Shown: positions 31,471 through 40,459 of the stretch, piece by piece
Layout: each line of letters starts with the position of its first letter
Position numbering within the stretch: position 1 is the stretch's first letter
Assembly (NCBI RefSeq): GCF_042653925.1
Contig: NZ_JBHSFQ010000034.1
Coordinates: forward strand, 1 to 64,000
From: Nocardiopsis_B mangrovi
Lineage (GTDB): Bacteria; Actinomycetota; Actinomycetes; Streptosporangiales; Streptosporangiaceae
Length of the DNA stretch: 64,000 nt
Direction of reading: 5' to 3'
Notes under the pieces: model-generated
Seen by the model: the letters and a program-made list of their open reading frames with translations, nothing else
Database searches by the model: none
What the model was told of the DNA's origin: nothing
Translations under genes and position numbers: made by a program

Positions 31471-32542
31471 AAACGGCACAGGAGCGGGCGACGGGACCGC
31501 CGGCCAGGGGTTCAAGGGGCTCAAGCTCGTCCCGCGCGGCGACACCGCCTACAAGATGAAGGACTTCAAGTCCGACCAGGACGTGCGCTGGTGCCCCGGC
31601 TGCGGGGACTACGCGATCCTCGCGGCGTTCCAGAGCTTCCTGCCGGAGCTGGGGGTGCCCCGCGAGAACATCGTGATCGTGTCGGGGATCGGCTGCTCGT
31701 CGCGGTTCCCGTACTACCTGAGCACCTACGGGATGCACTCGATCCACGGCCGGGCGCCGGCGATCGCCACCGGCCTGGCGGCCAGCCGCCCCGACCTGTC
31801 GGTGTGGGTGATCACGGGGGACGGCGACGGCCTGTCCATCGGCGGCAACCACCTGATCCACGCACTGCGCCGCAACGTGAACATCAACGTGCTGCTGTTC
31901 AACAACCGGATCTACGGGCTGACCAAGGGCCAGTACTCCCCCACCTCGGAGTCAGGGAAGATCACCAAGTCGTCGCCGATGGGGTCGCTGGACTCCCCGT
32001 TCAACCCGGTGTCGCTGGCACTCGGCGCCGAGGCGGGGTTCGTGGCGCGCACCGTCGACTCCGACCGCAAGCACCTCACGGGCGTGCTGCGCGCGGCGGC
32101 CGACCACGAGGGCGCCGCGTTCGTGGAGATCTACCAGAACTGCCCGATCTTCAACGACGACGCGTTCGCGCCCCTCAAGGACGCCGGAGAGCGCGACACC
32201 CGGCTGCTGCGGATGGAGCACGGCGAGCCGCTGCGCCTCGGCGCCGACCGGGGGGTGGTCATGGACGACTACGGCGAGCTGCGCGTCGCCGACACCGCCG
32301 AGGTCGGCGAGGACCGGATCGTCCGGCACGACGCCCACCGGGCCGAGCCCGGCTACGCCTTCGCGCTGTCGAGGCTGGACCGGCCGGCGTTCGCGCACGT
32401 CCCGATCGGGGTGTTCCGCGACGTGCGGCGGCCCGCCTACGACGACCTGATGCGGGAGCAGATCGAGGCGGCCCGCGCCGCGCAGGGCGACGGCGACCTC
32501 GCCGCGCTGCTCGGCGGGGGCGACACCTGGACGGTGGGGTAG
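31460..32542 (+). CDS. korB: 2-oxoglutarate:ferredoxin oxidoreductase, beta subunit
   Basis: A 360-aa TPP- and [4Fe-4S]-binding subunit. Cys45 and Cys48 in RWCPGCGDY and Cys79 in GIGCSSR fit cluster ligands; a further Cys lies in YQNCPIFND. The TPP motif GDGDGLSIGGNHLIH begins at about 120, and FNNRIYGLTKGQ follows. The GTG start lies inside the end of korA, so translation is coupled. A perfect 18-bp hairpin ends the operon. Oxygen tolerance, as known for the mycobacterial enzyme, is likely but not visible. Confidence 0.95.
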   Translation: MRSENGTGAGDGTAGQGFKGLKLVPRGDTAYKMKDFKSDQDVRWCPGCGDYAILAAFQSFLPELGVPRENIVIVSGIGCSSRFPYYLSTYGMHSIHGRAPAIATGLAASRPDLSVWVITGDGDGLSIGGNHLIHALRRNVNINVLLFNNRIYGLTKGQYSPTSESGKITKSSPMGSLDSPFNPVSLALGAEAGFVARTVDSDRKHLTGVLRAAADHEGAAFVEIYQNCPIFNDDAFAPLKDAGERDTRLLRMEHGEPLRLGADRGVVMDDYGELRVADTAEVGEDRIVRHDAHRAEPGYAFALSRLDRPAFAHVPIGVFRDVRRPAYDDLMREQIEAARAAQGDGDLAALLGGGDTWTVG

Positions 32543-32588
32543 ATGGGGTAGCCCGCCCGCTCCGATCGCCACCGCACGACGACCCGCG

Positions 32589-32630
32589 GCGCGCCCCGGG
32601 CACCGGACGGCACCGGTGCCCGGGGCGCGC
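32589..32630 (+). terminator. Terminator after korB
   Basis: A perfect 18-bp stem GCGCGCCCCGGGCACCGG and its complement with loop ACGGCA, 46 bases after the korB stop. Confidence 0.85.
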
Positions 32631-32772
32631 TCCGTTCGCCCGCCCCCGGTTCCCGGCCTGTTCCTGGCCTGCGGCGGGCCGCGCCTCTAGGTTGGGAGTG
32701 GGACACGCCACACGCGCGGCGTGGCCCGACCGGCCGGGCGCCTCCGGCCGGTCCGGTCAGGCGGGAGGCGGC

Positions 32773-34314
32773 ATGGGGTCCGGAAGCGGGGCGATGACGG
32801 CATCGAGCACGGTCGACGGCGTGGTGCGCAGAACGGCGGCGAGGACGCCCGAGCGGGTGGCGCTGCGCTTCGCCGACCGCACGTGGACCTACGCGGAACT
32901 CGACCGGGGGGTGAGCCGGGTGGCGGCCTGGCTCTTGGGCCTCGGGCTCGCCCGCGGCGACCGGGTCGCCGCCTACGGACGGAACTCCGACGCCTATCTG
33001 CTGGCGTTCCTGGGCTGCGCCCGCGCGGGGGTCGTGCACGTCCCGGTGAACGACGGCCTGAGCGGGGCGGAGCTGAGCTACCTGCTCGCCCAGTCGGGCA
33101 GCATCGTGGTGCTCACCGACCCCAAGCTCGCCGGCCGGGTCGAGGACGTGCGCGCCGACATCCCGGCGCGCGAGGTGCTGGCACTGCGCGGAGCCCCGGA
33201 ATCGGTCCTGGAGGTCGCCCGCGACCCCGACGCCACCGAGGACGTCCTCACCGACGTGGCCGACACCGACCTCGTCCAGCTGCTCTACACGTCGGGCACC
33301 ACGTCGCGGCCCAAGGGCGCGATGATGAGCCACCGCGCTCTCGTGCACGAGTACATGAGCTGCCTGCACGCGCTGGACATCACCGAGTCCGACCACGTCC
33401 TGCACGCGCTGCCGCTGTACCACTCGGCGCAGATGCACGTCTTCCTGATGCCGGCGCTGGCGGCGGGGGCGGTCAACGACATCGCCGAGGCCCCCGATCC
33501 GGGCGACCTGCTGCGGCGGATCGAGCGCGACGGCATCACCTCGTTCTTCGCGGCGCCCACGGTATGGGTGGCGCTGACCAACCACCCCGACTTCGCCGAG
33601 CGCGACCTGTCGGGGTTGCAGCGGGCCTACTACGGGGCCGCGATCATGCCGGTTCCGGTGCTGAGCCGGATCCGGCGGCGCTACCCGCGCCTGGGCTTCT
33701 ACAACTGCTTCGGGCAGAGCGAGATCGGCCCGCTGGCCGCGGTGCTGCGCCCGGAGGAGCACGTCGAGGGCCGGATGGACTCCTGCGGCCGGCCGGTGCT
33801 CTTCGTCGAGGCGCGGCTGGTCGACGCGGACGGCGCCGATGCCGCCGACGGCGAGCCGGGGGAGATCGTGTACCGCTCCCCCCAGCTGTGCGACGGGTAC
33901 TGGGACAAGCCCGAGGAGACGGTGGCGGCGTTCCGCGACGGCTGGTTCCGCTCCGGCGACGTCGCGCGCCGCGACTCCGCCGGGTACCTGACCATCGTCG
34001 ACCGGGTGAAGGACGTCATCAACACCGGCGGGGTACTCGTGGCGTCCCGCGAGGTCGAGGACGCCCTCTACCTGCACCCGGCGGTGGCCGAGGTCGCGGT
34101 CATCTCGGTGCCCGACGACAAGTGGGGCGAGGCGGTGACCGCCGTCGCCGTGCTCAAGGGCGAGGCCACCGAGGAGGAGCTGATCGCGTTCGCCCGCGGC
34201 CGGCTGGCGGGCTTCAAGGTGCCCAAGCGGGTGCTGCTCGTCGACGAGCTGCCGCGCAACGGCAGCGGGAAGCTGCTCAAGCGGCTGCTGCGCGAGCGGT
34301 TCACGCGGCCCTGA
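32773..34314 (+). CDS. Long-chain fatty acyl-CoA synthetase / AMP-dependent ligase
   Basis: A 513-aa ANL-superfamily enzyme that activates a carboxylic acid to acyl-CoA through acyl-AMP. The P-loop is YTSGTTSRPKGAMMSH (about 180-195); AYYGAAIMP, NCFGQSEIGPL (adenine pocket), GWFRSGDVARRDSAGYL and the catalytic Lys region PRNGSGKLLKR follow in order. The chain-length preference cannot be told. The ATG at 32773 follows GGGAGG at short spacing; an ATG at 32794 with GGAAG is an alternative that removes seven residues. Stands alone, with a terminator on each side. Confidence 0.88.
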   Translation: MGSGSGAMTASSTVDGVVRRTAARTPERVALRFADRTWTYAELDRGVSRVAAWLLGLGLARGDRVAAYGRNSDAYLLAFLGCARAGVVHVPVNDGLSGAELSYLLAQSGSIVVLTDPKLAGRVEDVRADIPAREVLALRGAPESVLEVARDPDATEDVLTDVADTDLVQLLYTSGTTSRPKGAMMSHRALVHEYMSCLHALDITESDHVLHALPLYHSAQMHVFLMPALAAGAVNDIAEAPDPGDLLRRIERDGITSFFAAPTVWVALTNHPDFAERDLSGLQRAYYGAAIMPVPVLSRIRRRYPRLGFYNCFGQSEIGPLAAVLRPEEHVEGRMDSCGRPVLFVEARLVDADGADAADGEPGEIVYRSPQLCDGYWDKPEETVAAFRDGWFRSGDVARRDSAGYLTIVDRVKDVINTGGVLVASREVEDALYLHPAVAEVAVISVPDDKWGEAVTAVAVLKGEATEEELIAFARGRLAGFKVPKRVLLVDELPRNGSGKLLKRLLRERFTRP

Positions 34315-34328
34315 CCCGCGGGCGGCGG

Positions 34329-34369
34329 GCGGGCCGGGCGCGCCCGCCGGGCGTGCGCGCCCGGCCCGC
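34329..34369 (+). terminator. Terminator after the acyl-CoA synthetase gene
   Basis: A 14-bp stem GCGGGCCGGGCGCG and its complement with a 13-base loop, 15 bases after the stop. Confidence 0.65.
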
Positions 34370-34392
34370 TCCCAGGGCATAGCCTGCGGGGT

Positions 34393-35061
34393 ATGCGTAT
34401 TGTCATCGCCGGAGGACACGGCAAGATCGCCCTGAGGCTGGAACGGCTGCTGGCCGAGCGCGGGGACTCCCCCGTGGGACTCATCCGCAACCCCGACCAC
34501 GCCGACGACGTGCGCGCGGCCGGTGCCGAGCCCGTGGTCATCGACCTGGAGGACACCACGGCCACCCGGCTGACCGAGAAGGTCATGGGCGCCGACGCCG
34601 TCGTGTTCGCGGCGGGCGCCGGGCCCGGCAGCGGGGCGGCGCGCAAGACCACGGTCGACCGCGACGCGGCGGCCCTGCTGGCCGACGCCGCGTCGCTGGC
34701 GGGGGTGCGCCGCTATGTGATGGTGTCGGCCATCGCCGCCGACGAGGGCCCGCCGCCCGGTTCCGACCCGGTGTTCGCCGCCTACATCGAGGCCAAGCGC
34801 GCCGCCGACGACGACCTCCGCGGCCGCAGCCTGGAGACCGACTGGACGATCCTGCGCCCGGGGCGCCTGACCGACGATCCGGGAACCGGACGGGTCCGGC
34901 TCGCGCCGAAGGTCGAGAGGGGTGAGGTCACCCGGCAGGACGTGGCCGCCGTGGTCGCCGCCGTGATCGACGAGCCGGCGACCATCGGGCAGGTCCTCGA
35001 ACTGGTGGGCGGACCGACACCGATCGACGAGGCGATGGCGTCGGTCCGGAACCGGCCGTGA
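34393..35061 (+). CDS. Atypical SDR / NAD(P)-binding protein
   Basis: A 222-aa Rossmann-fold protein of the atypical SDR group (NAD(P)H-binding, YhfK/YwnB-like). It starts MRIVIAGGHGKIALRLERLL with a GGHGKIA nucleotide loop, and has VVFAAGAGPGSG, YVMVSAIAAD, a YIEAKRAAD segment in the position of the SDR Tyr-Lys pair, and WTILRPGRLTDDPG. Substrate unknown; relatives are linked to stress or quinone and biliverdin-type reductions. TAGCCT lies seven bases before the ATG with no Shine-Dalgarno site, so the mRNA is probably leaderless. Confidence 0.85.
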   Translation: MRIVIAGGHGKIALRLERLLAERGDSPVGLIRNPDHADDVRAAGAEPVVIDLEDTTATRLTEKVMGADAVVFAAGAGPGSGAARKTTVDRDAAALLADAASLAGVRRYVMVSAIAADEGPPPGSDPVFAAYIEAKRAADDDLRGRSLETDWTILRPGRLTDDPGTGRVRLAPKVERGEVTRQDVAAVVAAVIDEPATIGQVLELVGGPTPIDEAMASVRNRP

Positions 35062-35209
35062 GCGGAAGCCTGTGGCCAGAAGCCCGCATAGCGGGCATCA
35101 TGGGTGGCGAAGCGGCCGATCGGCCGACTCCTCGACGGACGTGGAAGATGCGCAATTACGCTCGACGGGCTCGCGAGCGCCGCAGAGAGCAGATGGGTAC
35201 GGTTGATCA

Positions 35210-35743
35210 ATGAGCGTCACGCAGGTCGTGAGGGACAGCACCGTCGTCGAGCACGCCAAGGTCGCTGCGCAGCAGAACCGCCGGATGTTCATCATCCAGC
35301 TGGACGTCAACAGCTATGACGAGGAGTCCAGCAAGGTCCGCCCCGGGCTCACCCGCATCCTCGAAGGCATCGAGGAGGCCGGGTGGCGGCTGGACCAGAC
35401 CGCCCCGAGCACCGGTGCCGAAGGGGCCACCACGCGGCTGTTCATCTTCCGGCCCGAGCCGAAGAGCGACCCCGCGCCCGCCGACGAGGCCAAGCCCGAG
35501 CGGGCCAAGGACGAATCCGGGCAGCAGCAGCCCTACCAGCAGCACCCCACGGGCGGCCAGCAGCAGGACCCCTACGCGGGCTACCAGTACCAGACCGGCC
35601 AGCAGTACGGCCAGGGCTACCAGCAGCAGCCCGGCTACGGCCAGCCGGGCTACGGGCAGCAGCAGGGCTACCAGCAGGGGTACGGCCAGCAGCAGGGCTA
35701 CGGGCAGCAGTACCCGGGGTACGGCCAGCAGCAGGGCTGGTGA
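35210..35743 (+). CDS. Protein with a compact N-domain and a prion-like YGQ-rich tail
   Basis: A 177-aa protein. Residues 1-95 form a small alpha/beta domain (MFIIQLDVNSYDEESSKVRP, ILEGIEEAGWRLDQTAPSTG, TTRLFIFRPEP) that is common next to actinobacterial small proteins but has no known activity. Residues 96-177 are a low-complexity tail of Gln, Tyr and Gly with repeats such as YGQQQGYQQGYGQQ, like prion-type domains that drive condensate formation. No membrane helix. TACGGT lies six bases before the ATG, and no Shine-Dalgarno site is seen, so it is probably leaderless. Followed by a very strong terminator. Function unknown. Confidence 0.82.
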   Translation: MSVTQVVRDSTVVEHAKVAAQQNRRMFIIQLDVNSYDEESSKVRPGLTRILEGIEEAGWRLDQTAPSTGAEGATTRLFIFRPEPKSDPAPADEAKPERAKDESGQQQPYQQHPTGGQQQDPYAGYQYQTGQQYGQGYQQQPGYGQPGYGQQQGYQQGYGQQQGYGQQYPGYGQQQGW

Positions 35744-35766
35744 CCCCCGGCCGTCCCGCATCATGA

Positions 35767-35804
35767 CGGCGGCCCGTGTGCGCGTTCGCGCACACGGGCC
35801 GCCG
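35767..35804 (+). terminator. Terminator after the YGQ-tail gene
   Basis: A perfect 16-bp stem CGGCGGCCCGTGTGCG and its complement with loop CGTTCG, followed by CCGTTT. Confidence 0.85.
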
Positions 35805-35957
35805 CCGTTTCCGGGGCAGGGCGGGCGCCGCCCCGGCGGGCCGGGAAGACAATCCCCGAATTCTGCCCTGAATCACATGACGCACTGGTGGCACTACGCT
35901 AAGTTACAACGGGCGGGCGGAACCGCTCGCTCCACCCGAACTCGTGAAGGGAAGACA

Positions 35958-36167
35958 ATGAAGCGTATTGCCACCGTTTCCGGTCTGCTCGCGGCGACCG
36001 CGCTCGCCTTCGGCGCCATGGCCGGCCCCGCGGCAGCGGACAACAACGCCGACATCCAGAACATCACCATCCCGATCTGCGTCGACGCTCTGACGTTCAC
36101 CGGTGTCGCCAAGGCCCAGTGCAACGTGGTCGACATCCACGACATCGGCAACACCGGCCACAGCTAA
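35958..36167 (+). CDS. Small secreted protein distantly like the chaplin-like cluster
   Basis: A 69-aa protein with a signal peptide (MKRIATVSGLLAATALAFGA, cleavage near AAA) and a 40-residue mature part: DNNADIQNITIPICVDALTF, then a second Cys in KAQCNVVDIHDIG. It shares with the proteins at 24807-25619 the size, the short Ile/Val-rich strand before the first Cys and about 13 residues between Cys. AAGGGAAG precedes the ATG. A surface or structural role is possible; no family is recognised with confidence. Confidence 0.75.
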   Translation: MKRIATVSGLLAATALAFGAMAGPAAADNNADIQNITIPICVDALTFTGVAKAQCNVVDIHDIGNTGHS

Positions 36168-36291
36168 ACCGCACGGGGGTTCGGGTGGACGCATTCGACC
36201 CACGTCATAGTGGCGGACCGGCCCGATTCGGACAGTGCCGATCCGGGACGCGCGCTGGGGCATGCCGGGGCATGCTCCAGCGCATCGGCGG

Positions 36292-37056
36292 TCAACTCCA
36301 GAACCGCCAGCACGACCGCGACACTTCGGCGAAGCCCATCGACGCGTACAGCGGGGCACCGTCGGGGGTCGCCACCAGCGTCAGGACACGCCCGGGGTGG
36401 GCGGCGCGCACGGAGTCCATGACCGCGCGGCCCAGGCCCCGAGAACGGTACTCCGGCAGGGTGGCCAGCCAGTAAACGCCGACCGCGCCACCGCTGTCAT
36501 AGGTGACGCACGCGGCGGCCGGGCAGCCCGCCGAGCGTGCCAGCAGTACTCCGGCCGCCGGATCGTCCAGGATCCGCGGCGGCAGGAACCCGCCGGGCAG
36601 CAGCGGGAGCGCAGCCGGGACGGGAAACCCTTCGGCGATGACCCGCTCCGCTGCGGCCAGGTCCGCCGGTCCGGCGATGGGAGCCACGCGGATGCCGGAC
36701 CGGCCACCACCTCCCGGGGCTGGCACGCCGTCGCCGGCGTTCCCGCCGGTCCCGGGCCGCAGGACCATGACCGGGTACTCCGCCACCCGGTCGGGCACGG
36801 GCCCCTCCCAGTCGAGGGCGCCGAACGGGTCCTCCAGGGTGTAGGGGCCGCGCCGGGCCACAGCGGGCTCCACCAGCTCGGGCGGTGCGGCGCACAGGCG
36901 CCGGGTCAGCAGCCCGCGCCAGGTCTCCATCCGCGGCACCCGGTGCAGCAGCGCCCCCACCGGCACGGGCAGCGGGCGATGGAACTCCGGCCCCCGGCAC
37001 GGCCACATCCGCGCCGCGTTCTCCACATACAGCCGCACTCCGTCGACATCGCGCAT
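36292..37056 (-). CDS. GNAT-family N-acetyltransferase
   Basis: A 254-aa protein with a C-terminal GNAT domain (about 130-250). The acetyl-CoA loop is seen as WLATLPEYRSRGLGRAVMDS (Q/R-x-x-G-x-G/A pattern), preceded by AACVTYDSGGAVGVYW and followed by LVATPDGAPLYASMGFAEVS. The N-terminal 120 residues are a less conserved, Pro-rich half as in many actinobacterial two-part GNATs. Substrate unknown. GAGGGT lies seven bases before the ATG, so a leaderless mRNA is possible. It diverges from the MerR-type gene, and its stop faces the small secreted protein gene. Confidence 0.83.
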   Translation of the reverse strand: MRDVDGVRLYVENAARMWPCRGPEFHRPLPVPVGALLHRVPRMETWRGLLTRRLCAAPPELVEPAVARRGPYTLEDPFGALDWEGPVPDRVAEYPVMVLRPGTGGNAGDGVPAPGGGGRSGIRVAPIAGPADLAAAERVIAEGFPVPAALPLLPGGFLPPRILDDPAAGVLLARSAGCPAAACVTYDSGGAVGVYWLATLPEYRSRGLGRAVMDSVRAAHPGRVLTLVATPDGAPLYASMGFAEVSRSCWRFWS

Positions 37057-37137
37057 ACCCCCAACCCTCGCGCACACGCCGCGCGCCGCCGCACCGGCCC
37101 TGTGGTCTCCTGGACGGGTCCCGCCGATAGCGGCTGC

Positions 37138-37168
37138 TTGCACCTGACGCGACGTCAGGACCTAGCGT
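37138..37168 (+). promoter_or_regulatory. MerR-type promoter and operator of the tipA-like gene
   Basis: TTGCAC (37138-37143) and TAGCGT (37163-37168) are 19 bases apart, the long spacing typical of MerR-controlled promoters. The spacer contains the perfect inverted repeat CCTGACG-CGA-CGTCAGG (37143-37159). It lies 50 bases before the regulator gene, so autoregulation is very likely. Confidence 0.85.
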
Positions 37169-37217
37169 CGCCTCCAACGCCGCACCGTGCGGCGGGAACA
37201 GAGGGAGGAGGGGCGCG

Positions 37218-37961
37218 ATGGACCGCGACGGACGCACCTGGAAGGTGGGTGAGCTGGCGCGGGCGACCGGACTGACCGTGCGTACGCTGCACCACTACGA
37301 GCACATCGGGGTGGTGCCGCCGTCCGCGCGGACCGCCGCCGGCCACCGCGTCTACGACGCGGACGACGTGCGCCGCCTCTACCGTGTGGTGGCGCTGCGC
37401 GCCTTCGGCCTGCCGCTGGAGACGATCAGGCTGCTGCTGGACGGGCGGCTGGACCTCATCGGGCTCCTGCGCGACCACGCCGCCCACGTCGACGCGCGGC
37501 TCGAAGCGCTGCGGGTGCTGCGCACCCGGCTGGGCATGGTGCTGCGCACGGCGGAGGAGACCGGCGACTTCGCGCCCGACGACCTCCTCTCCCTCATCGA
37601 AGGAGTGAGCGACGTGAACGACACGATGGGCAGATACTTCTCCGAAGAGCAGCTCGGTGCGCTGCGGGAGCGCCGGGAGCAGCGGGGAGAGGACGCGGTC
37701 GCGGCGGAGATCGCGGAATGGCCGCGGCTGATCGGCCTGGTCCAGGCGGAGATGGACGCCGGAACCGACCCCGCCGACCCGCGGGTGCGGGATCTGGCCC
37801 GGCGGTGGACGGCCCTCCTGGAGGCGTTCCACGGGGGCGACCCCGCCCTGCGCGACTCCCTGTACCGGATGCGCGCGGAGAACAGCGAGGAGGTCCGCAC
37901 CAGCGGCGGCCCGAGCGAGGAGATGATCGCCTACATCGGCAGGGCCACCGCCGCAGGGTGA
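37218..37961 (+). CDS. MerR-family regulator with TipAS-like effector domain
   Basis: A 247-aa regulator. The winged helix-turn-helix is seen in WKVGELARATGLTVRTLHHY, EHIGVVPPSARTAAGHRVYD and DVRRLYRVVALRAFG; a coiled-coil dimer helix follows (about 75-115). The C-terminal 120 residues (GRYFSEEQLGALRERREQRG, EWPRLIGLVQAEMDAGTDP, RRWTALLEAFHGGDPALRDS) match the TipAS domain that binds thiopeptide-type or other xenobiotic ligands in TipAL. No Cys is in the usual ligand position. GGAGGAGG precedes the ATG, and the promoter carries a 19-base spacer with a palindrome. No separate target gene is visible nearby, so the targets are unknown. Confidence 0.9.
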   Translation: MDRDGRTWKVGELARATGLTVRTLHHYEHIGVVPPSARTAAGHRVYDADDVRRLYRVVALRAFGLPLETIRLLLDGRLDLIGLLRDHAAHVDARLEALRVLRTRLGMVLRTAEETGDFAPDDLLSLIEGVSDVNDTMGRYFSEEQLGALRERREQRGEDAVAAEIAEWPRLIGLVQAEMDAGTDPADPRVRDLARRWTALLEAFHGGDPALRDSLYRMRAENSEEVRTSGGPSEEMIAYIGRATAAG

Positions 37962-37999
37962 CGCGATCCGCCCGGGGCGGACGGGCACCCTGTCATGCG

Positions 38000-38042
38000 G
38001 CACGGGCCGCCCGGCGAACCTGGTTCGCCGGGCGGCCCGTGC
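38000..38042 (+). terminator. Very long hairpin after the MerR-type gene
   Basis: Two 21-base arms (GCACGGGCCGCCCGGCGAACC side) pair perfectly around a single T; the real loop would be a few bases larger. It follows the stop by 38 bases and has no T-run. Confidence 0.75.
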
Positions 38043-38048
38043 ACCGGT

Positions 38049-38237
38049 TCACTGAGCGTGGTGGTGCCCCCGGGCGGAATCGCCCCGGCGTTCGGACCCC
38101 CGGCCGGCCGCGTCGTCGTGCGTGTCGCACCGCCGCTGCTCATTGCGCCGCAGGTCGGCCAGCACGGCATCGATCCGCACCCGCCGCCGCCGAACCCGCC
38201 CCAGGCCCGCCTCGTGTCGAAGTTCGTGGTTCTCCAT
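38049..38237 (-). CDS. Possible small basic protein
   Basis: A 62-aa frame starting MENHELRHEAGLGRVRRRRV, with RIDAVLADLRRNEQRRC after it. It is basic and helix-prone. GGAAGAG lies 8 to 10 bases before the ATG. It sits after vapC on the same strand. No family recognised; the frame could be chance, so confidence is low. Confidence 0.3.
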   Translation of the reverse strand: MENHELRHEAGLGRVRRRRVRIDAVLADLRRNEQRRCDTHDDAAGRGSERRGDSARGHHHAQ

Positions 38238-38316
38238 GACGCCACTCTTCCGCACGCCAGTGACAATCCGCTTTCACTTCGCCTTCGGCCAGCGATCGTG
38301 CGCTCCTGGCGTGGCC

Positions 38317-38868
38317 TCAGATCCGCAACTCCGCTGCCGCGCGTACGATCCCGCTCCGTTCGAGCCGGGCCAGGACATCGCCGACGGTCCCCGGCGGGTT
38401 GCGCCATGAGTCCGCGATCCGCTGCGCGCACGACCAGACGATCTTCCGGTCCAGATGGATCTGGTCGACGATGAAATCGTCGGGACTCTTGACCTCGATG
38501 TCCCAGCCCGCCAGCGCCGAGGCCGGAAAGTCCCGGAGATTCGATGTGACGATGACCTGAGCGTTCGCCCTGATCGCCGCTGCCAGGACATGCCCGTCAT
38601 CGGGATCGGGGAGCCGGACCGCGTCGATCAGCGGTTCATATCCGGTGACGAGGCAGTCCCGTACCGCGGAGACCATGAGCTCCCGGGTGCGGGCGAGCGA
38701 CGTACCGGAGAGGTCGGGACGGTTCCGCTGAAGGTTGCCGAAGACCTCATCGAGTATCCGGTGTGTCCACTTGGCCTGCACCAGGCCGGATTGCGCGATG
38801 CGAATCAGCAGGTCACGCAGAGTACTCGGGTAGAGGACATTCGCATCGTAGAGAACGACGAAGGCCAT
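38317..38868 (-). CDS. PIN-domain toxin (VapC-like RNase)
   Basis: A 183-aa PIN-domain protein of the large type. Acidic metal ligands are seen in VVLYDANVLYPS (Asp8), RILDEVFGNL (Glu) and LPDPDDGHVLAAA (Asp pair), then VTSNLRDFPASAL with the next conserved Asp. It would cleave RNA with magnesium. The ATG starts one base after the stop of the upstream HTH gene, a typical antitoxin-toxin order. The C-terminal 50 residues beyond the PIN core are helical and of unknown use. Confidence 0.88.
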   Translation of the reverse strand: MAFVVLYDANVLYPSTLRDLLIRIAQSGLVQAKWTHRILDEVFGNLQRNRPDLSGTSLARTRELMVSAVRDCLVTGYEPLIDAVRLPDPDDGHVLAAAIRANAQVIVTSNLRDFPASALAGWDIEVKSPDDFIVDQIHLDRKIVWSCAQRIADSWRNPPGTVGDVLARLERSGIVRAAAELRI

Positions 38869-38869
38869 G

Positions 38870-39319
38870 TCAGTCGAGGCCCAGCTCCCGGTTCATGGCG
38901 GACAGTTCGTCGGCCGCCTCGCGTCGCCGCTGGTCATCGCGGCGCAGGTAATCGAGTAGGGAGTCTGCTCGCACACGGCGGTGGGTGCCCACCATGCGGA
39001 ACTCGATCTCTCCTGCGTTGAGCAGACCGATGAGGTACGGGCGCGACACGTTCAGCATGTCGGCCGCTTCCTGGGTGGTCAGCTCCGCGTGCGCCGGAAC
39101 AATGGAGACCCCCCGGCCCGCCGCCATGTGCGCGAGCACGCCGAGGAGCAGCTCCAGAGCCGCACGGGGAAGGACGAGTTCCTCGCGGTCGTCCTCCGTC
39201 ACGACGGGCACGCTGGTCGGGTTCTCCGGGTGGTCCTCCAGGTAGCGGCGGAGGCGGGGCAGAGCGGCCTGGGCGGCCCGCGCCTCATCGGCATCGGGGT
39301 ATGCGGACGGTGCGGTCAC
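38870..39319 (-). CDS. Excisionase-type HTH protein, putative antitoxin
   Basis: A 149-aa protein. The C-terminal half is a MerR/excisionase-type helix-turn-helix: LTTQEAADMLNVSRPYLIGL, EIEFRMVGTHRRVRADSLLD. The N-terminal half (PRLRRYLEDHPENPTSVPVV, ELVLPRAALELLLGVLAHMA) would bind the PIN toxin or dimerise. GTG start with a strong GGAGGGAG site. It precedes the PIN gene by one base and has a good promoter (TTGCGC, 17 bases, GATAAT). Autorepression by the pair is expected from other systems of this type, but the operator is not identified. Confidence 0.85.
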   Translation of the reverse strand: MTAPSAYPDADEARAAQAALPRLRRYLEDHPENPTSVPVVTEDDREELVLPRAALELLLGVLAHMAAGRGVSIVPAHAELTTQEAADMLNVSRPYLIGLLNAGEIEFRMVGTHRRVRADSLLDYLRRDDQRRREAADELSAMNRELGLD

Positions 39320-39348
39320 GACTCTCCCTCCGTCGATGCACTTACCCG

Positions 39349-39377
39349 ATTATCCGCAACAAACGAAATAAGCGCAA
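39349..39377 (-). promoter_or_regulatory. Promoter of the antitoxin-toxin pair
   Basis: On the minus strand TTGCGC (39372-39377) and GATAAT (39349-39354) with a 17-base spacer, 30 bases before the GTG of the antitoxin gene. Confidence 0.7.
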
Positions 39378-39429
39378 CAGCTCGGCGGGCGCGGCGCCGC
39401 AGGCGACGGCTTCGATGGGCGGAGCCGTC

Positions 39430-40095
<666 letters not shown>

Positions 40096-40459
40096 GTCTT
40101 CAGACTACCCGCGCGGGCGGGCACGACCCATGTCCTGTCCACACCCCCTGGGTATCAGCCGGAACCCCCCGCCCCGAGCGCCGCTCACCCGGCCGCATCC
40201 CGCGGGCGGCCCACCGTGGTCGGCCGCGTCCTGCGTGGCCCGTCGGGTCGGCCGCGTCCGTGCGCTCCCGGAACGGCCGCACCACCGCGCGGCCTGCCTG
40301 TTCGGCCGTTTCGCCGCCCCGCCGGCCGTGGTGTTGCTCACGGCGGGCGCCTCGGCGCGGGGTGAACGCGCCGGTGCGGCGCGGGGTTTCCGCGTGCTTC
40401 AGGTCAGGGGTTAGGAAATCTAAGTATTCATAGGATGATTCGTCCTTTAATCTCGCAAT

